From Taeniopygia guttata (taxonomy: Eukaryota; Chordata; Aves; Passeriformes; Estrildidae), in assembly GCF_048771995.1 (NCBI RefSeq), contig NC_133026.1, positions 13,542,001 through 13,606,000 of the forward strand: a stretch of 64,000 bases of DNA, written 5' to 3'. This document shows positions 1 through 50,650 of this stretch, in pieces (within the stretch, counting starts at the first letter, position 1; each line of letters begins with the position of its first letter). The position numbers and the translations under genes were made by a program. A model generated the notes under the pieces. It did not search any database and was not told the DNA's origin. It was given only the letters and a program-made list of their open reading frames with translations.

Positions 1-1033
1 AAAAGCAATCCATTAGAAGGCCAAACAAGTCAGGATTTGTTGTGATTTTCATCATTTATGTAAGAACATAAACTTTAAATCCAGGCTCTTTGCTGCTGTC
101 AGAATGACCACCTGAATCATCTTTTCTCTCTATCTCGAAATGTCCATTGCTTTTTTTTCTTTTTTTTTTAAACTTCAGTGGGCAGAGCCAGTAAGTTTCT
201 TTCAACCTGGATCAATTCTTAAGTCTGATCCACTGCACCATCACACAGAGAGAAGTACTACCTTAACCAGGGAGGGTAATAGATGAACAGGGAGTTGTAG
301 CAACTTCTTTTGGAACCAAAGAGAAACATGGTGCTCTTTGCAGAGAACATATATATTTCACCAATGCACATTACATCAATAGGAGTGCTATCTCTGTAAT
401 TTTCAGACAGCTGATTCTACATATGAATCTCACAGTTATCTTTTAAATAGATTTTTTTAAGGGGATTGAAAGAATTTTGTGCATTTGAGCTCTAATCTTA
501 TGAAATGCTTGCTTAGTTTGTTAAAAAGTTCATGGATTGTCTTGGCATAAACAATGACAGCAAAATGGATATGCTACCTAGCTTAGTTGTCAATTTCTCT
601 TTAATTAGAATCCAGATAGCTGAAGATAATAGAGGTAAAACTGACAGAAAAAATAGACTGGTATCCTATTTGAAATAATACTGATACTTACTGATTAATA
701 ATTTCACCACAAGTCTCCTCATGGACCACTCCAATTTCAGCTGATCATTGAATAACCCTACCTCTACTCTTTCATTGCCTGCAAAGAAATAGAGGGACAA
801 GTGCAGAACTTGCAGAGTGGGCACAGGAAAGTGCAGTAAACACATAGACACTGTTTTCACAATTTATTTTGTGAATGTGATGAAAGTCAGAAGTGGACAA
901 TATTTGCATGTTGCAACAGAATTCTGATCAGTCTGAAAGAGAGAACAGATCAGGCAAGAAGTACATTTTAATGAGTATAAAATACAAGACTAATAATTTA
1001 TTTTACCTATTCTTTTCTCTTCTCAACTCCTAG
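1..1033. other. Left-end AT-rich DNA, nothing recognised
   Basis: No coding exon, RNA gene or repeat was recognised here. If the exon-like segment at 1034-1127 is real, this stretch is probably part of its preceding intron, entering in phase 1. Confidence 0.5.
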
Positions 1034-1127
1034 CAATGCAAGAAAAATATGGACTTCCATTAGCTAACAAACAGAAACAGAAATGGCATACCCTTACAAA
1101 GGCAAACATTGAACAATATTGTAAAAG
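1034..1127 (+). CDS. Exon-like segment of an unrecognised protein (partial gene)
   Basis: A pyrimidine-rich acceptor (TCTTCTCAACTCCTAG) precedes 94 nt with one open frame. The segment ends at AAAAG|GTATGTAA, a strong donor. The frame starts with the last two bases of a codon and reads MQEKYGLPLANKQKQKWHTL and then TKANIEQYCKR; it ends in phase 2. The lysine- and glutamine-rich peptide has a protein-like composition. I do not recognise the family, and it is not CREM or CUL2. I could not place partner exons in the window; upstream ones may lie to the left. It could also be an untranslated exon or chance. Confidence 0.35.
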
Positions 1128-1726
1128 GTATGTAAATATTTTTTTGAATGTATATAGTTTTTTTTTAATTACACATCTGTAGAATTATAAGTATTTGTAA
1201 TACCTCCTTCCCTAAACTGTGTCAAGTTGAAAATAAAACTGAGTAGTACGTGTAGTACAAGAGCAAATTGATGATCCTTGTATTGTTATTATTTGCTACT
1301 GCCATCACTGGAACCTCTGAAAATCAATACTGCCTAAATTAGCGCTGTGCTAAAGCACTGCCTTGATTTTTGTGGGTTGCATAAGCCAGAAGCACACAAA
1401 GGAATAGCCTTGAGGAGTCCCAGGTCTGGCTTAGCGAGAAGCCTGGCCTAACAGCTGTGAGGCTTTGCAGTACCTCAGCTAGATCTAGTTTGCCTTGTGC
1501 CATGTAAACAGTAGGCTTTCTTTATTTGAAAGGGTTGGACATTATTATTGGTGAAGGGGATATCAAATACTATTCCAGGTCCATTTTTTTAAAATCTTGT
1601 TACTTTGATTTTCTTGGGTTTGTAATGATTTGATTTTGGATAATAAGTTGCAGTAATGTGATAATATTTTACACTCCAAAAACGAAATACAACGTTTTAG
1701 CATGGTTTGTTTGTGTTTGTTTTGTT

Positions 1727-1768
<42 letters not shown>

Positions 1769-4700
1769 TTAGGATTTGTAATAAGAAATTGAAATTTATA
1801 AGTACAGAACAGGTATCCCAAGTCATATGCTACTGTCTGGTATGTCCTGCAGTTTGAAAGGAGGTGCTTATTGACGCACTAAAACTTAGCAAAGCAAATC
1901 AAAGTACACTAGCAGCTAAACTGCAATCACTTCATTAATCACTGCTTGAACAACAACACAAATGGCTAAAATGATTCGTGAATGTGTACTTAGATACATG
2001 GTATGGTGCTTGTAAGTCATGAGGAGAACTGACAGGATTCAGACTCTTTCCTAATCTACCAGTCCTAGGGCAGATCCCCCCACACGCTGGAGCCAGAACA
2101 AACAAAACAAGGGAAAAACTTATAGTTTGGCAAATAACTTGACATTGTATAAATTGCTGCATATTCATTTGTTGCATATTCATTTCATGAGAGAAATTAT
2201 TATAATGGGAAAATAATATTCTTACTAGGGAACAATGTAAGGCATCTGAAATGTTTAAAGGATTGACTGGTGACTTCAAGATCTATACATAATGGTATTT
2301 TTGTTGCAGCAGAAAAAAAGAATGCTAACTTAGATCTACTACATGAAAATTTTGTTTCCTGTGCTGAACAATAAATTTTACTTATATAACACCTTCCTCA
2401 TAACATGTATATAACATGTACTTCACAGTATTCATAACCATTTACAATTCATTGCCCTTTGTAGAGATCTTTGAACATTTCAGGTGAAAAGTACCACATT
2501 TTTATAAAGCATTATTTTGTATTTATAGCATGAATATTAAATTTCCCAATAACTGTTTGAGTTGTATTTAAAATTTAAATACATAAAACTTTACTGTAAA
2601 AGTTTTGTGAATAGGCTGTGTTAAGAAAAGCACACAGAAGAGTTTGTTGTTGAATGTGAGTACACTGTGCCACAGGAATATGGATGTCCCAAACAGCTGA
2701 CATACACTCGTGCCTTGAAAAAGATGTACCTGTAAGGCAGAGTAAGCCAGTGCAGGAATGTGGCCAGCACTAATAGGACATTGAGGAACTACCTCACACA
2801 AATATGAGTGACATCAAACATTCAGGTTATGCAGTAAAAGCCAAACATATACGAAGAGTTCATATTTATTAAAAATATTAAGTGAAAAAATATATATTAA
2901 AAAAGAATTTGCATTTGGTTAACACAATGGCTGTAGACTAGATTTTCTAGCAATGTAGGTTGTTTTTGATGGGGGAGCAGGTTGTTTTGTTGGTGGTAAA
3001 TGGTTGTAAATGACAGTGAAGAGCAAGAATGCAGAATATAAAATGAAAAGCAAAAGCTGCTGAATAAATGGAGCAACGTAAAGGTGTCTGGGAGCTATAA
3101 AGAGAAGAAAGAGGTACAAGTGAAAAATAACTAAATGGAAGAGTATAACAGAAGATTGTCAGGCTATTTGCAATGTATTTATATGAGAGAGCTTCTGTAT
3201 GTCTTTCATTTCAAGAACTGCTAGTTCTTAATCTTCCAGTGATACAGATAAATGCCTAAAGAACATATTTCTCTGAAAAGGATATATCTTTCATCAAATG
3301 CTAGCTCAACTAATTTATCTCTTTGATGATGCTATTTTGCCAGCTGGCTAAGTTATGAGCTGTTTTTTGTCATTCTATTTGTCTAGTACTTTTGCACCTT
3401 ACAGGAGGTTTCCATCTCCATTAAGTATGAAATAAGCATTTTACTGGATCATTTGAGAGGCTTTATAAATATCCTTTTATAAAATAATTTCTCAACAAAA
3501 CCCAAGGAAATGGAATGATGCCTAGTTTAATTTGCAAAATGACATGTTAGAAATGGACACTAGACATGTCCCATTTATCATATTTTAGAAGAGACAGATA
3601 CTATTTGCTCTTTTTCCCTTGTGTTTTGGGTTTTGTGGGTTTTTTTTTTTTTTGTTTTGTTTTTTTGGTTTTTTTTTTTTCCTGGAAACCACAGCTCTGC
3701 AAATTCAGCTTTGTCTCAACATTAGGTTATGTTGCCTAAGAGTCATCACTAGGGGTTCTAAAGTCACCAAGTTCAGGTGTTTTTCTTCCATCTGTGTGTA
3801 TATTCATATGTACTGCACACATAGATGCCATAGAGCTGTTATATCTGGTTCACCCAGCCCATAGCAAGTACCTGAGCTGTTGGCATCTGATGCACTTACT
3901 GAACAGAGAGGATTTACAACCTTGTAACTGAACACACAAAAGCTCCAGAATATTTTACTCTTTTGATACCTCATAGCTGTTTAATATTACAAAATTCCTT
4001 TAAATTGAATAATTTAGGCTCAGTAACTGCATCAGAGTCTTGGCAGCTCATTGATCTATAAATACAAGTTCTAAATACACGATTTTGCTTGTCAATAATG
4101 TTGCAGAATATTTTTTAGCAATTTTTTGGGGGAAGAAAGGAAAGAATAAATAGATTTGCTCAGATAGATAACTTCTTAACTACAATGACATGAAAATAAA
4201 TTGGTGCCCCTTTTCAATAATAGATGGAAAAAAAATTATATTTGCAAATGTTTTTCCAAGCAGTCCTGGGGAGGGACAGAATAAATCTGGGAGTTGAACT
4301 AAACACTTGATGGCCAACTAATAAATGTTGTTTGAGAGAGTTCAACTTCTGTTAGTTTTCCTATTTCATGGACAAAAAGGGGTGGGTTTTGTTAGTTTTG
4401 TTGTAGGTTGTGCAAGCTGAAACTCCTGGACTGCTATTTTTTAATCTATTCAGTACTGACATCTTGTGGCCAGGAGTGCAGCGAGCATCTGCTTCTTAAT
4501 GAAAATTAAAGGGATTAAAGCAGATTAAATAACCATACATTTTAAATTCTTCATAAACCTAAAAAAAAATTATAAAAATTATACTTAATTGTTTAATACT
4601 TAAATACTGCATATTTTTATAATCACAAAGGATTTGTTCAGTTTATACATATATTTTGCACATTACCATATGAAAGACAAATACCCACAATAAAAGTCTA

Positions 4701-7080
4701 GATTAAAATAGCTATAATTAAATAAAGGTCCATTCTTACTTTAATTTATCTTGCTTTCAGGAGCAAAATATTGTTTTAAAAAATTCTGTATTATTATCTG
4801 CATCAATAATGCAGACTAACTCATCTAGTAAATTGAATATAACATGAATAAAACATAAATAATCCAGTCAATATTCTCATTTTCTACATGAAAAAGGCTA
4901 ATGAATATGTTACTCTAAAAATAGGATTTCAAATCAAAGACAAGAAGAGCAGATAGTGTAATGGAAGGCATTTGCAAATGACAGGGTGGTGGTGGGGAAT
5001 GTGGATACTCTGTATCAGTTCCGACTGCATTCTAAATCAACTTTTACATGAAGCATTAGGTGATATAGTGGCACATTTAATACAGTGTTTGCATCACCTC
5101 GGGGCTGTGGGATTCCTAGTTCTGTACCAGAATAATACAGTGTTAGATGTAGCATCAACATAAACAAAACAGACAGCTCCTTCCAAAAGAATTAATTACG
5201 TAAGGGTAAAGAAAACAAGTTAATGTAAATAGAAAAAGAGAAGTATCAGATAAGAGAAAACTGTATATAAACAATGGGGGAATTTAGGAAATACTCCAGT
5301 ACTGGTTAGGACAGTGAGCAGATTGGGTAGCAGATATAATCAAAGAAACATAAATTTGTGTATGTGGTGGCAAAGTTTTAAGGTGGTATGTACATGTAGT
5401 AGAAAATAACCTGTGTCACTCACTACTGTAATCAACAATCTATAAAGAAGCAGCAAGAATTTACTGGGAAGAAATCGACTTCTCCATAGGACTATCCTGC
5501 AAAAACTCCCAGAATTTCCATCTGTTCCCCATCTGTGTCTTCTCTATCTACAACTGCTGAAAGACAACACTAAGCCTTAGTCAAACAGGATTTAAAGCAG
5601 GTCTGCACATCTGCTGTCATCAAGAAATGCATCAAGACATGACTGAGGTAGATGAGGACACCATTAATGGGTCACGCTTTGCCAAATGGCAACTTTCATT
5701 GCTGGCTGTTTTGGGCACATCTGCACAGCAGGTTAATTCAGATAATCTGGGCTTTAGCAGGTAGGAGCAGCCCCACCACAGAGCTAGCACTGAACTGAAC
5801 CCACTGATTCATAAATCACATATCCACTCACATAAAGCATGGGTGTATACACACAGGTTTTAGTCTTGCTCTTGGCAGATACATTATATCTGTATGAGAA
5901 CCTTTGTTCTTTTGGAAGTGTAGGCAGCTCTGTGGGAGTGGCGAGATGAGTTTATAGCACACACAGAGTAATGCTCTCTGCTTGCTCATCTCAGACTCCT
6001 GCAATACCCCATTCTGTGAAACACCTGGTCTGTGTTTTCACATGGTGATTCTCTGGACATCATTGACAAAGAAACTTGATGAAAAGGATATCTAGATTTT
6101 AAAATTTTGTGACTTAAGTAAGAATTATTTCCTAAATATATTTAAATCCAAGAACAATTTTAAAATATCTTACATAAAAGCAGTAATGTTCATGTTCTTC
6201 CTCTTAATTGTGACTCCCTAATTGTGCTTCCTCGACTGCAGCCTTGTAGAACAGTGTGCAGAATAGTTGAGGATTTGGTACCTAATTAAAGTCTGTGCTT
6301 ACTGTGAATATTCATAATTTCAGAAACTTGCTACATGATTTTTCCATGCTGAACAACCCAAATGATTAGTTTTGAAAATACCTAATTTCCTGTATCTGTT
6401 TCCAGTTTATAACTGTTAACTCAGGACTAAACTTCCTCATATAACAGAAATTTAGAAAATATGTACTGTGTAATGTTTGGGCAGTGTATAGATAAGGATG
6501 TTTTTCATTAACAGTAGTCTTAACTTGTGATATGTGATCTTGTACAATTAATACATTCACACAGCATGGTTAAACAGCATAATTAAATTGTGCCAGCATA
6601 TATTTGAACTTATAAGCTCACAAACTTGTGGCTAAGGCTACTAAAATGTGAAAATATTAGAAAATGAGAAAGTGCCCCAGATACAATCCAACACTTGTAG
6701 AAAATAGCAAGCACCCAAAAACTTAAAGTTACAACTTTCCTCCCCCCCAGCAAACAGAAGAGCTTTAAACTCTGCTAGTTTATATTAAACAGAATGGAAA
6801 AATAAAGGGGTTTACAGTGAAAACAGAGAAAGTTGAAATAGTGTTTAAAATGTCTAGAAGGAGCTAATAAAAATAATTTTAAAAGAGAACACAAAGGAAA
6901 ACATTAAGGCTTAATGATAAAGCTGCAAGATTTATGGAAAAAATAAAAAACTTCATTTATGGAAATGAAACGGGCAAGGGCTTGATTCGAAAACAGAAAG
7001 AATTATTTTGACGTTTTGAGTAGTTTGAACAATAGAGAATTTTCAAAAATAAATGTCTGTTTTCCAGAAGACTATTGTCT
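1128..7080. other. Upstream AT-rich DNA with no recognised gene
   Basis: Open frames here are short and AT-driven. The stretch holds a T32 tract (1731-1762) and T-rich runs near 3640-3680. A more GC-rich block near 4975-5160 may be an old repeat: it switches between two open frames and has no splice or start context that convinces me. Confidence 0.5.
1731..1762. repeat. Poly-T tract, 32 nt
   Basis: An uninterrupted T run, preceded by TTTG repeats. No retroelement body adjoining it was recognised. Confidence 0.9.
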
Positions 7081-7145
7081 CTGACGAAGAGCCGCACTAT
7101 GTGCTCTAAATGATTCCTTTTTTAGTTTTTTTAGCTTTTTTTGAA

Positions 7146-8390
7146 GCAGATCTGCTGCGTTCAGCTGCGAGGCCCCGGGGCCGGGCGCGGTGGGTCTCCG
7201 CAGCGACTGCCCTTTGTTACTGCCACCCAACAACTCCGCGCTGCCGCTTCCCGCCGCGGCCCGAGGGGACGGCGGAGGCAGCCGCGGCCGAGGCACTGCC
7301 CGGGGCGTCCCGCACCGGAGCAGGGTGCTGGAAGCTGGGGAAATTCCCGCTGGGGTCCGCGGCGGGACGGCAACACTTCCAACGTCTGAGGTAACGGCGA
7401 CCTCCTCACACGAAGCCCGGGAACGCCGCGCCCGTGAGAGAGCCCCGTTCCAGCCCGCGTCCCCCGCGACTCCATGTCGGGACGGCGCGGGACGAGAGCG
7501 GTCCCGCCATGGAGGCGGAGTGACGCGTGCGCGGCGGCCGCCCCGCCGCTGGGAAGTGCGGCCGCCCGCGCTTGCCGTACAGTGCGGGCTGTACCAAACC
7601 CCGCTGCTCCGGCGGGGGAGGCTGCGATCGGAAAGTGACGGAGCGCCGGGATCCGTCGGCCCCAGCTCGTCCTGCGGCCGGCGGAAAAAGCCCAGCGGGA
7701 AGAACCCGGGGGTGGCGGCACCTTGGGTGAGGCGGCGGCGCGGCGGCGATAGCGCCGAACGGGGCCGCGGGGCCGCGCCCCAACCCCGGCAGTGGCGGCG
7801 CCGGCGGAGGGGCGGGGCGCGAGCGGCTTTGGGTAATGGCAGCGCTGTGAGGACGGAACGGGACAGCGACCGCGGCCGAGGGCAGGAGCGAGGGACGCCG
7901 GGCGGGGGTCGCTGACTCGGGCCCCGGGCCGCCAGGTAACGCCCTCGCCCGGCCCGGCCCGGTCCGGCCCGGCTCAGCCCGGCCCGCCGCGCTGAGGGGA
8001 GGGAGCGCCGCGCCGAGGGGAGGTGGCGGTCCCGACCCCGCCGGCTGCGCGCGGGGGCGATCGGGCCCTGCCCCCCGGCCGGCCCCGGCCCCGCCGCTGC
8101 CCCCGGCCCGGGCCCCCATCCCGGCGGGGCCTGTGCGGCGGTGCCCGCCCGCCGCCTCCTGCCCGGCTCCTGCCCTTGCCCCGCGGGCAGGGCGCTGTGC
8201 GGCCTCTCCGGCGGGGCCGCTCATTATCCGCTGCCTGCGCCCCCAGCCAGTTTCGCTTTTGTTTTGGTGGACGGGGAGGTGAGGAGCGGGCATGGGGCGG
8301 GGGAGGCAGCGCTGGTCACCTGTTTGACGCGAGTGCTCCTGCCCCTGTCTGCGCGCCCGCCACGGACTTGTAATACTGCTTATGGAGGTG
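7146..8390. promoter_or_regulatory. CpG island and promoter region of CUL2
   Basis: An abrupt block of GC- and CpG-dense sequence sits in otherwise AT-rich DNA, starting just after a T-rich stretch at about 7117-7142. It contains a GC box (GGGGCGGGG, 7809-7817) and an NRF1-like palindrome (ACGCGTGCGC, 7523-7532). No TATA box lies in a convincing place, which fits a housekeeping promoter with dispersed starts. Several donor-like sites occur: ctgag|gtaacg at 7391, ttggg|tgagg near 7727, gccag|gtaacg at 7936 and ggag|gtgagg near 8279. Alternative first exons are therefore possible. Long open frames in both strands here are by-products of high GC and are not called as genes. Divergent transcription to the left is possible but not shown by the sequence. 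Confidence 0.85.
7836..7935 (+). other. CUL2: CUL2 non-coding exon 1 (5' UTR; start approximate)
   Basis: The best candidate for the first exon ends at 7935, at CCAG|GTAACG, inside the CpG island and just downstream of the GC box at 7809-7817. It would join to the acceptor at 10570, leaving 20 nt of 5' UTR in exon 2. The transcription start cannot be read from sequence, so the left end is a guess. If transcription begins upstream of 7836, the leader contains a five-codon upstream frame (ATG GCA GCG CTG TGA, 7836-7850). The donors at 7391 and about 8279 could define alternative first exons. Confidence 0.5.
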
Positions 8391-10570
8391 GTTAAATAGC
8401 TTGGAAATTTGGGGCGTTCTTTGATACTGGACAGAATGCTGTGTTTATTTGTGTGAACAAATATATGCTGTATGACAGTGGTGTGTTTTAAAGAGGCGAT
8501 GGAAGCGGCATCCTTTTATTATCCTACTGAGTAAATATGTTTCAATAACATCTCTTTACCTTAGGGCTTATCAAACAGGTATGGCTTCCCACGCCCTGAA
8601 TAGTCTAAACCCTAGCGTAGATATTCTACTCTCCTGTGGTTCTTAACATGATCAATACAAGACATCTAATAATCAATGTTGGTGAGCTTTTGCATCGCTG
8701 ACACTGGAGCACAACATACCCCGAAAAGTCCAGTGTCTTATAGTAAAAGTTATGCCATACTTGTTAAAATATCTCTAAAACATACTTAAATTCATATTTC
8801 CATGAAAGTTGTAAGAGAATGCCAAATAACAGTTATCTTAAACTATTTAATTCCGGAATACTTGGATGACCATGTGGATGCTTTACATATTATTAGGTTT
8901 TAATCATCCTGAACACCGTGTTACTGATTAATGACATTGGGATGTACTGTGGTGAGGACTTTTCCTTCATCCTTCCTTCTTCCCCTTGGTTTTGTTTCTC
9001 TTTGAAGAAAGGGCTCTTTTCTCTTGGATGTACCACCTGTGTTTCCAAGACGGCAACTTCTAATATAGCACAAGTACAGCTTCATTAACACAAGCAGTTA
9101 TTATTATTCTTAGTGTCTTTTGTGGACCATGATTATTTTTCCTTGGGGTCAGCTGTGTTTTCCGTAAGAGGGGTATTTGGTCTTTCTGAAGATTACCACT
9201 TCCCCCTCTCCAATCCTGGAAGTGAGCTGTTGTCTGCCTCCACTAAGGTTCATGTTTCTGTGAAACACACATCAGTGTGTTTTTCAGCTTACTTTCGTTG
9301 ATGGATCTTTGTTTTGTCAATTCTCACTGATTTTTCTGTGTAAACTCCTGCTAACATAAATTGATTGAATTAATAACCAAGTTACAAATATCACAACATT
9401 TACAGCAGTTAAGGAGCTTGGTTGGTTAGTCAGGGGGATGGGTTGTGTGCATGCATGCTAAAAGTTGCATTGATTTAACTGCTTTTTTTCTTAAACTGAG
9501 AAGTGATATATCTTGTAAGAGCCAGTAGTGGTTAATCTAGTAAGCTAGTTGCTCAATAGTTTTTTAGCATGACATTTCATTCTTTCCCTTACAGAGGTCT
9601 GCCTCTTGTTCTCAAAGTCTGTCACCAGCTTTCTACTTTCCCTTTTGACCTTGAAATTTTGGAAAGACAAGAGTCACTTGTCCATCTGTTTGAAATGGAA
9701 ATAGAAGTATTATTTCCACTTTTTATTGTAGTCTTACAATGTCATATTTCTGAGCAGCAGCTAGACTTGCTTTGTGCATGGAATGTCACACATCAGATCC
9801 TTTCTAGATTAGTGGAAATGAGACCTTCACAGCTGTCTCTTTTTAAAATCACCTTACTTTCCCCCTAGTTTTATTTAGATAATTTAATGTTGAGTGGGTT
9901 TTTTTTCTGCAATAAATCTCTTCTGTTAATTTGATAGGGTATAACTATCACAGCTTCTGTATTTTCAAGCCATGTCTTATTTGAAAGGTGTCGGTGTTTG
10001 TCCTGTTGAATAGTGCAGGAAGCACAAGCTCTGCATATTGCCCTGTGTTTTCTTTTTCACATCCTGATCAAAGCTTTTGGGTTTTGTGGCTTTTCTAATG
10101 TAAAACCAGAAATGTCTCATGAAAGCCTGAGGTGAGCACAGGCTACAAACTGATAGTAGGAATTTCAGATACTGTGGTAATCGTTTAGTTTGTTCTTACC
10201 CCAAATTTTCTTAGATACAGTTAAAACAGTCTTTGAATAAAAGTAAACAAATCAAAATTTACAGGAAAGTTGTTTTCTTCATGGGACACTCTTAAATGAA
10301 TAGTTTCGTGAGATAATGAACTTCACAAAGCATGATGATGTTAGATTAATTGGTGTTAAGTTATAGGCTACTCATGCAACCTTAATGTTCTACTCCAAAG
10401 CATTAAAAATGAGGAATTGTGAGCTTCATTTTGGAAGAGGTGGGTGTTCTTTGTGTCACTGTATCATAGTGGTGCAACAGTGTACAAAGTTTAAATTGAA
10501 AAATTCAAAGGAAGTGTATACTTTTTTAATGATTGTGCAATGTTGTCTGACATGTTTAATTCTTCTACAG
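7936..10570 (+). other. CUL2: CUL2 intron 1
   Basis: A GT-AG intron within the 5' UTR. Its first 450 bp belong to the CpG island; the rest is AT-rich with no recognised gene. An open frame of 99 codons at 9569-9868 has no homology I recognise and is most likely chance. Confidence 0.6.
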
Positions 10571-48559
<37,989 letters not shown>

Positions 48560-49045
48560 TGTTGCTATCCTGCAGGTATGATTGTAAGGAGATCATTGCT
48601 GTCACTGTTTGGTGTGTTCCTGTGGGAAGAGGCAGGCCTGTGCCTCCATAATTGGTCACTTGGCAGCCCCTGTTTTTCTGCTGTTTACAACATCACCAGT
48701 GCCATGTCATGAGCGTCAATGAAAATGCCTATAGATATTTCAAGCTCATGTCATTATGACATTTCTTAAAACTTTACTAAAAGAATGAGTGAAGTATTGC
48801 TGAAATGTGGAGAATTGGTTGGGTACCATGCTTTTTTTTTCCCCCCTCCCCTTTCACGTTTGCAGTTGATGTTTTTTAATGTATCTTAAGACAAAGTAAA
48901 AAAAAATCACACAAAAAACCTAAATATTGTAATATGACAGATAACCTAATAATTGTATCTACATTAAAATGTAAAAAAAAAATGACGAACATGATACTGC
49001 TGCTTGTCAAATAAAAAAATAAAGTTATATAATGTGTCTCGAATG
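48560..49045 (+). other. CUL2: CUL2 3' UTR, proximal form
   Basis: It follows the TGA. Two overlapping polyadenylation signals AATAAA lie at 49010-49015 and 49018-49023, so cleavage would fall about 10-30 nt later; the right end given is approximate. Further hexamers at 49335-49340 and 50255-50287 could give longer 3' UTRs. Confidence 0.75.
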
Positions 49046-50254
49046 ATTGTACAGCTGGATATAGCATTAATGTCTGTAAATATTATTCAGGCCTGAAGAG
49101 TAGAAATAATGTTATGTGTTTGGGTTTTGGATAACCTCAGAAGTAGGTCTGACATAACAACTAATTTATATAAAACTGAATACCAGGTATGTCATGTTTG
49201 ATGTGATTATAAAAAATATTTATGATTAAGTGCACATCTTGTTTTCTTGAGATTAGGCTAATTTACATTCTCGGTGCCTGAAGGCCTCTGCTCTGTCTGT
49301 TAATCCCACACTGCAGGAATACGTTACAAGAGAAAATAAACTGTTTGAGGGGATTTAAATGGTGTAGTTCACAAACACTTAGGAATAGTTATCATGAACA
49401 TCAAAGATAGAGTTCAGTGGCTTGTGAAACCACCTTCTTAATGGGAAAGCATATAGCAGGCTGGTAACTGAAAAATGTTTTTTCTCTAATGTATTGTATA
49501 GAGACAGTATGTAGATGGGTGTCTATGTTTGTTTCCACATAAACTCATACTGCTTCTTTCTTGTTTTCCCTCCTGACTCCTAAGGTTGTTTTTATCATGT
49601 TTTGTTTTCCTCTGCCCCAATTAGATTTCCAGCTGTTAGGGTGAGACAAGAAATCCACAGGCTATTTCATGTCCTGTGTTGTTCATCAGGGTTGGCATGG
49701 TGACTATTCACTCTTAAACAAGCAAACTATAATTTTAAAAGGTACCAACTCTACCACTGGAAGTGAATGGAATTTAAGAGCATTGAGAGTTTGAACACAT
49801 TGAATGCCTGCTGCAGAAGAGTTTCCTCATGACTATGCCTGCAATTATGATTGACAGGATAAATATTAAGTTTAAATGTTCTATTTTTGCCAGATTTATT
49901 TGTGTGCATATAAAAATACATATGTAGATATATAGTATTTGCAGTATTTTTTTAGATTGTGTAGTATCACCTACTAAAAATCCACACATCAAGAACTAAT
50001 TTTAAAGAAAAGTAAACCTTTGGAGGGAGCTTTTTACTCTTTTTTTCTGGTTCTTTTTACTCTATTTTTCTTTTTCTAGTACTTCACTGTATGAAAGGCT
50101 TCTCTCCAGCTCTCAGATTGTTGCTGTCTCTTATTTCTTAAATGGTATTGCATTCATATACTATCTAGAGGGTATAGGAAACTTTCTGTGGTTAACTAGG
50201 AAATGCATCAAGAAGTGGTGCTATTTTTTTCTGATGTGGATTTTGCTAAGGATG

Positions 50255-50287
50255 AATAAAGGGCAATAAACAATAAAGTGCAATAAA
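50255..50287 (+). terminator. Cluster of four AATAAA hexamers, possible distal poly(A) site
   Basis: AATAAA occurs at 50255, 50265, 50272 and 50282, all on the sense strand of CUL2 and 1.7 kb beyond its stop codon. A T-rich stretch with TTTATGG and TTTTATC follows at about 50291-50320, which could act as the downstream element. It may end a long CUL2 3' UTR, or be chance in AT-rich DNA. Confidence 0.35.
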
Positions 50288-50628
50288 CATTCCTTCCATA
50301 TTTATGGTGTTTTATCCCACTATGCTAAGATCTAAATTTTTTATGTGGATTTATGTCTTTAAGAAGTGAGGTTTTTTTAACTAATTGTAATATGGTGCTG
50401 TAGATCATTGTCTAAAGTGTTAGTTTAGAGTTGTCTCTATGTGATGGGGGACAGCAGAGGTGCTTATACTGTCACCAGCTGTAGTAAACATGAGACGCAT
50501 CAGCTTAGATTTTGACTGGAATGACTTCTAATCTATTTCAGTGTGGAACATTTCTGTGCTTTATGAAAAAAAAAATTTAATTACATATACAGACAAAAAC
50601 TAGGGAAAATACTCTATTACATAACACC

Positions 50629-50650
50629 AAAAAAAAAAAAAAAAAAAAAA
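50629..50650. repeat. Poly-A tract, 22 nt
   Basis: An uninterrupted A run followed by GAAAAGGAAAAAA. It is not clearly the tail of a retrocopy. Confidence 0.9.

Noticed and set aside
1..7080. CREM exons on the minus strand, expected from mammalian gene order
   Set aside because: No CREM basic-leucine-zipper or kinase-inducible-domain coding sequence was seen on either strand.
7161..8373. Open frames of up to 295 codons on both strands of the CpG island
   Set aside because: They overlap each other in several frames, are rich in Ala, Gly, Pro and Arg, and reflect the lack of AT-rich stop codons in GC-rich DNA. None resembles a known protein.
9569..9868. Plus-strand open frame of 99 codons in intron 1, as an extra CUL2 exon
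   Set aside because: It is preceded by an acceptor-like CTTACAG, but the product has no cullin match and no good donor keeps a frame to exon 2.
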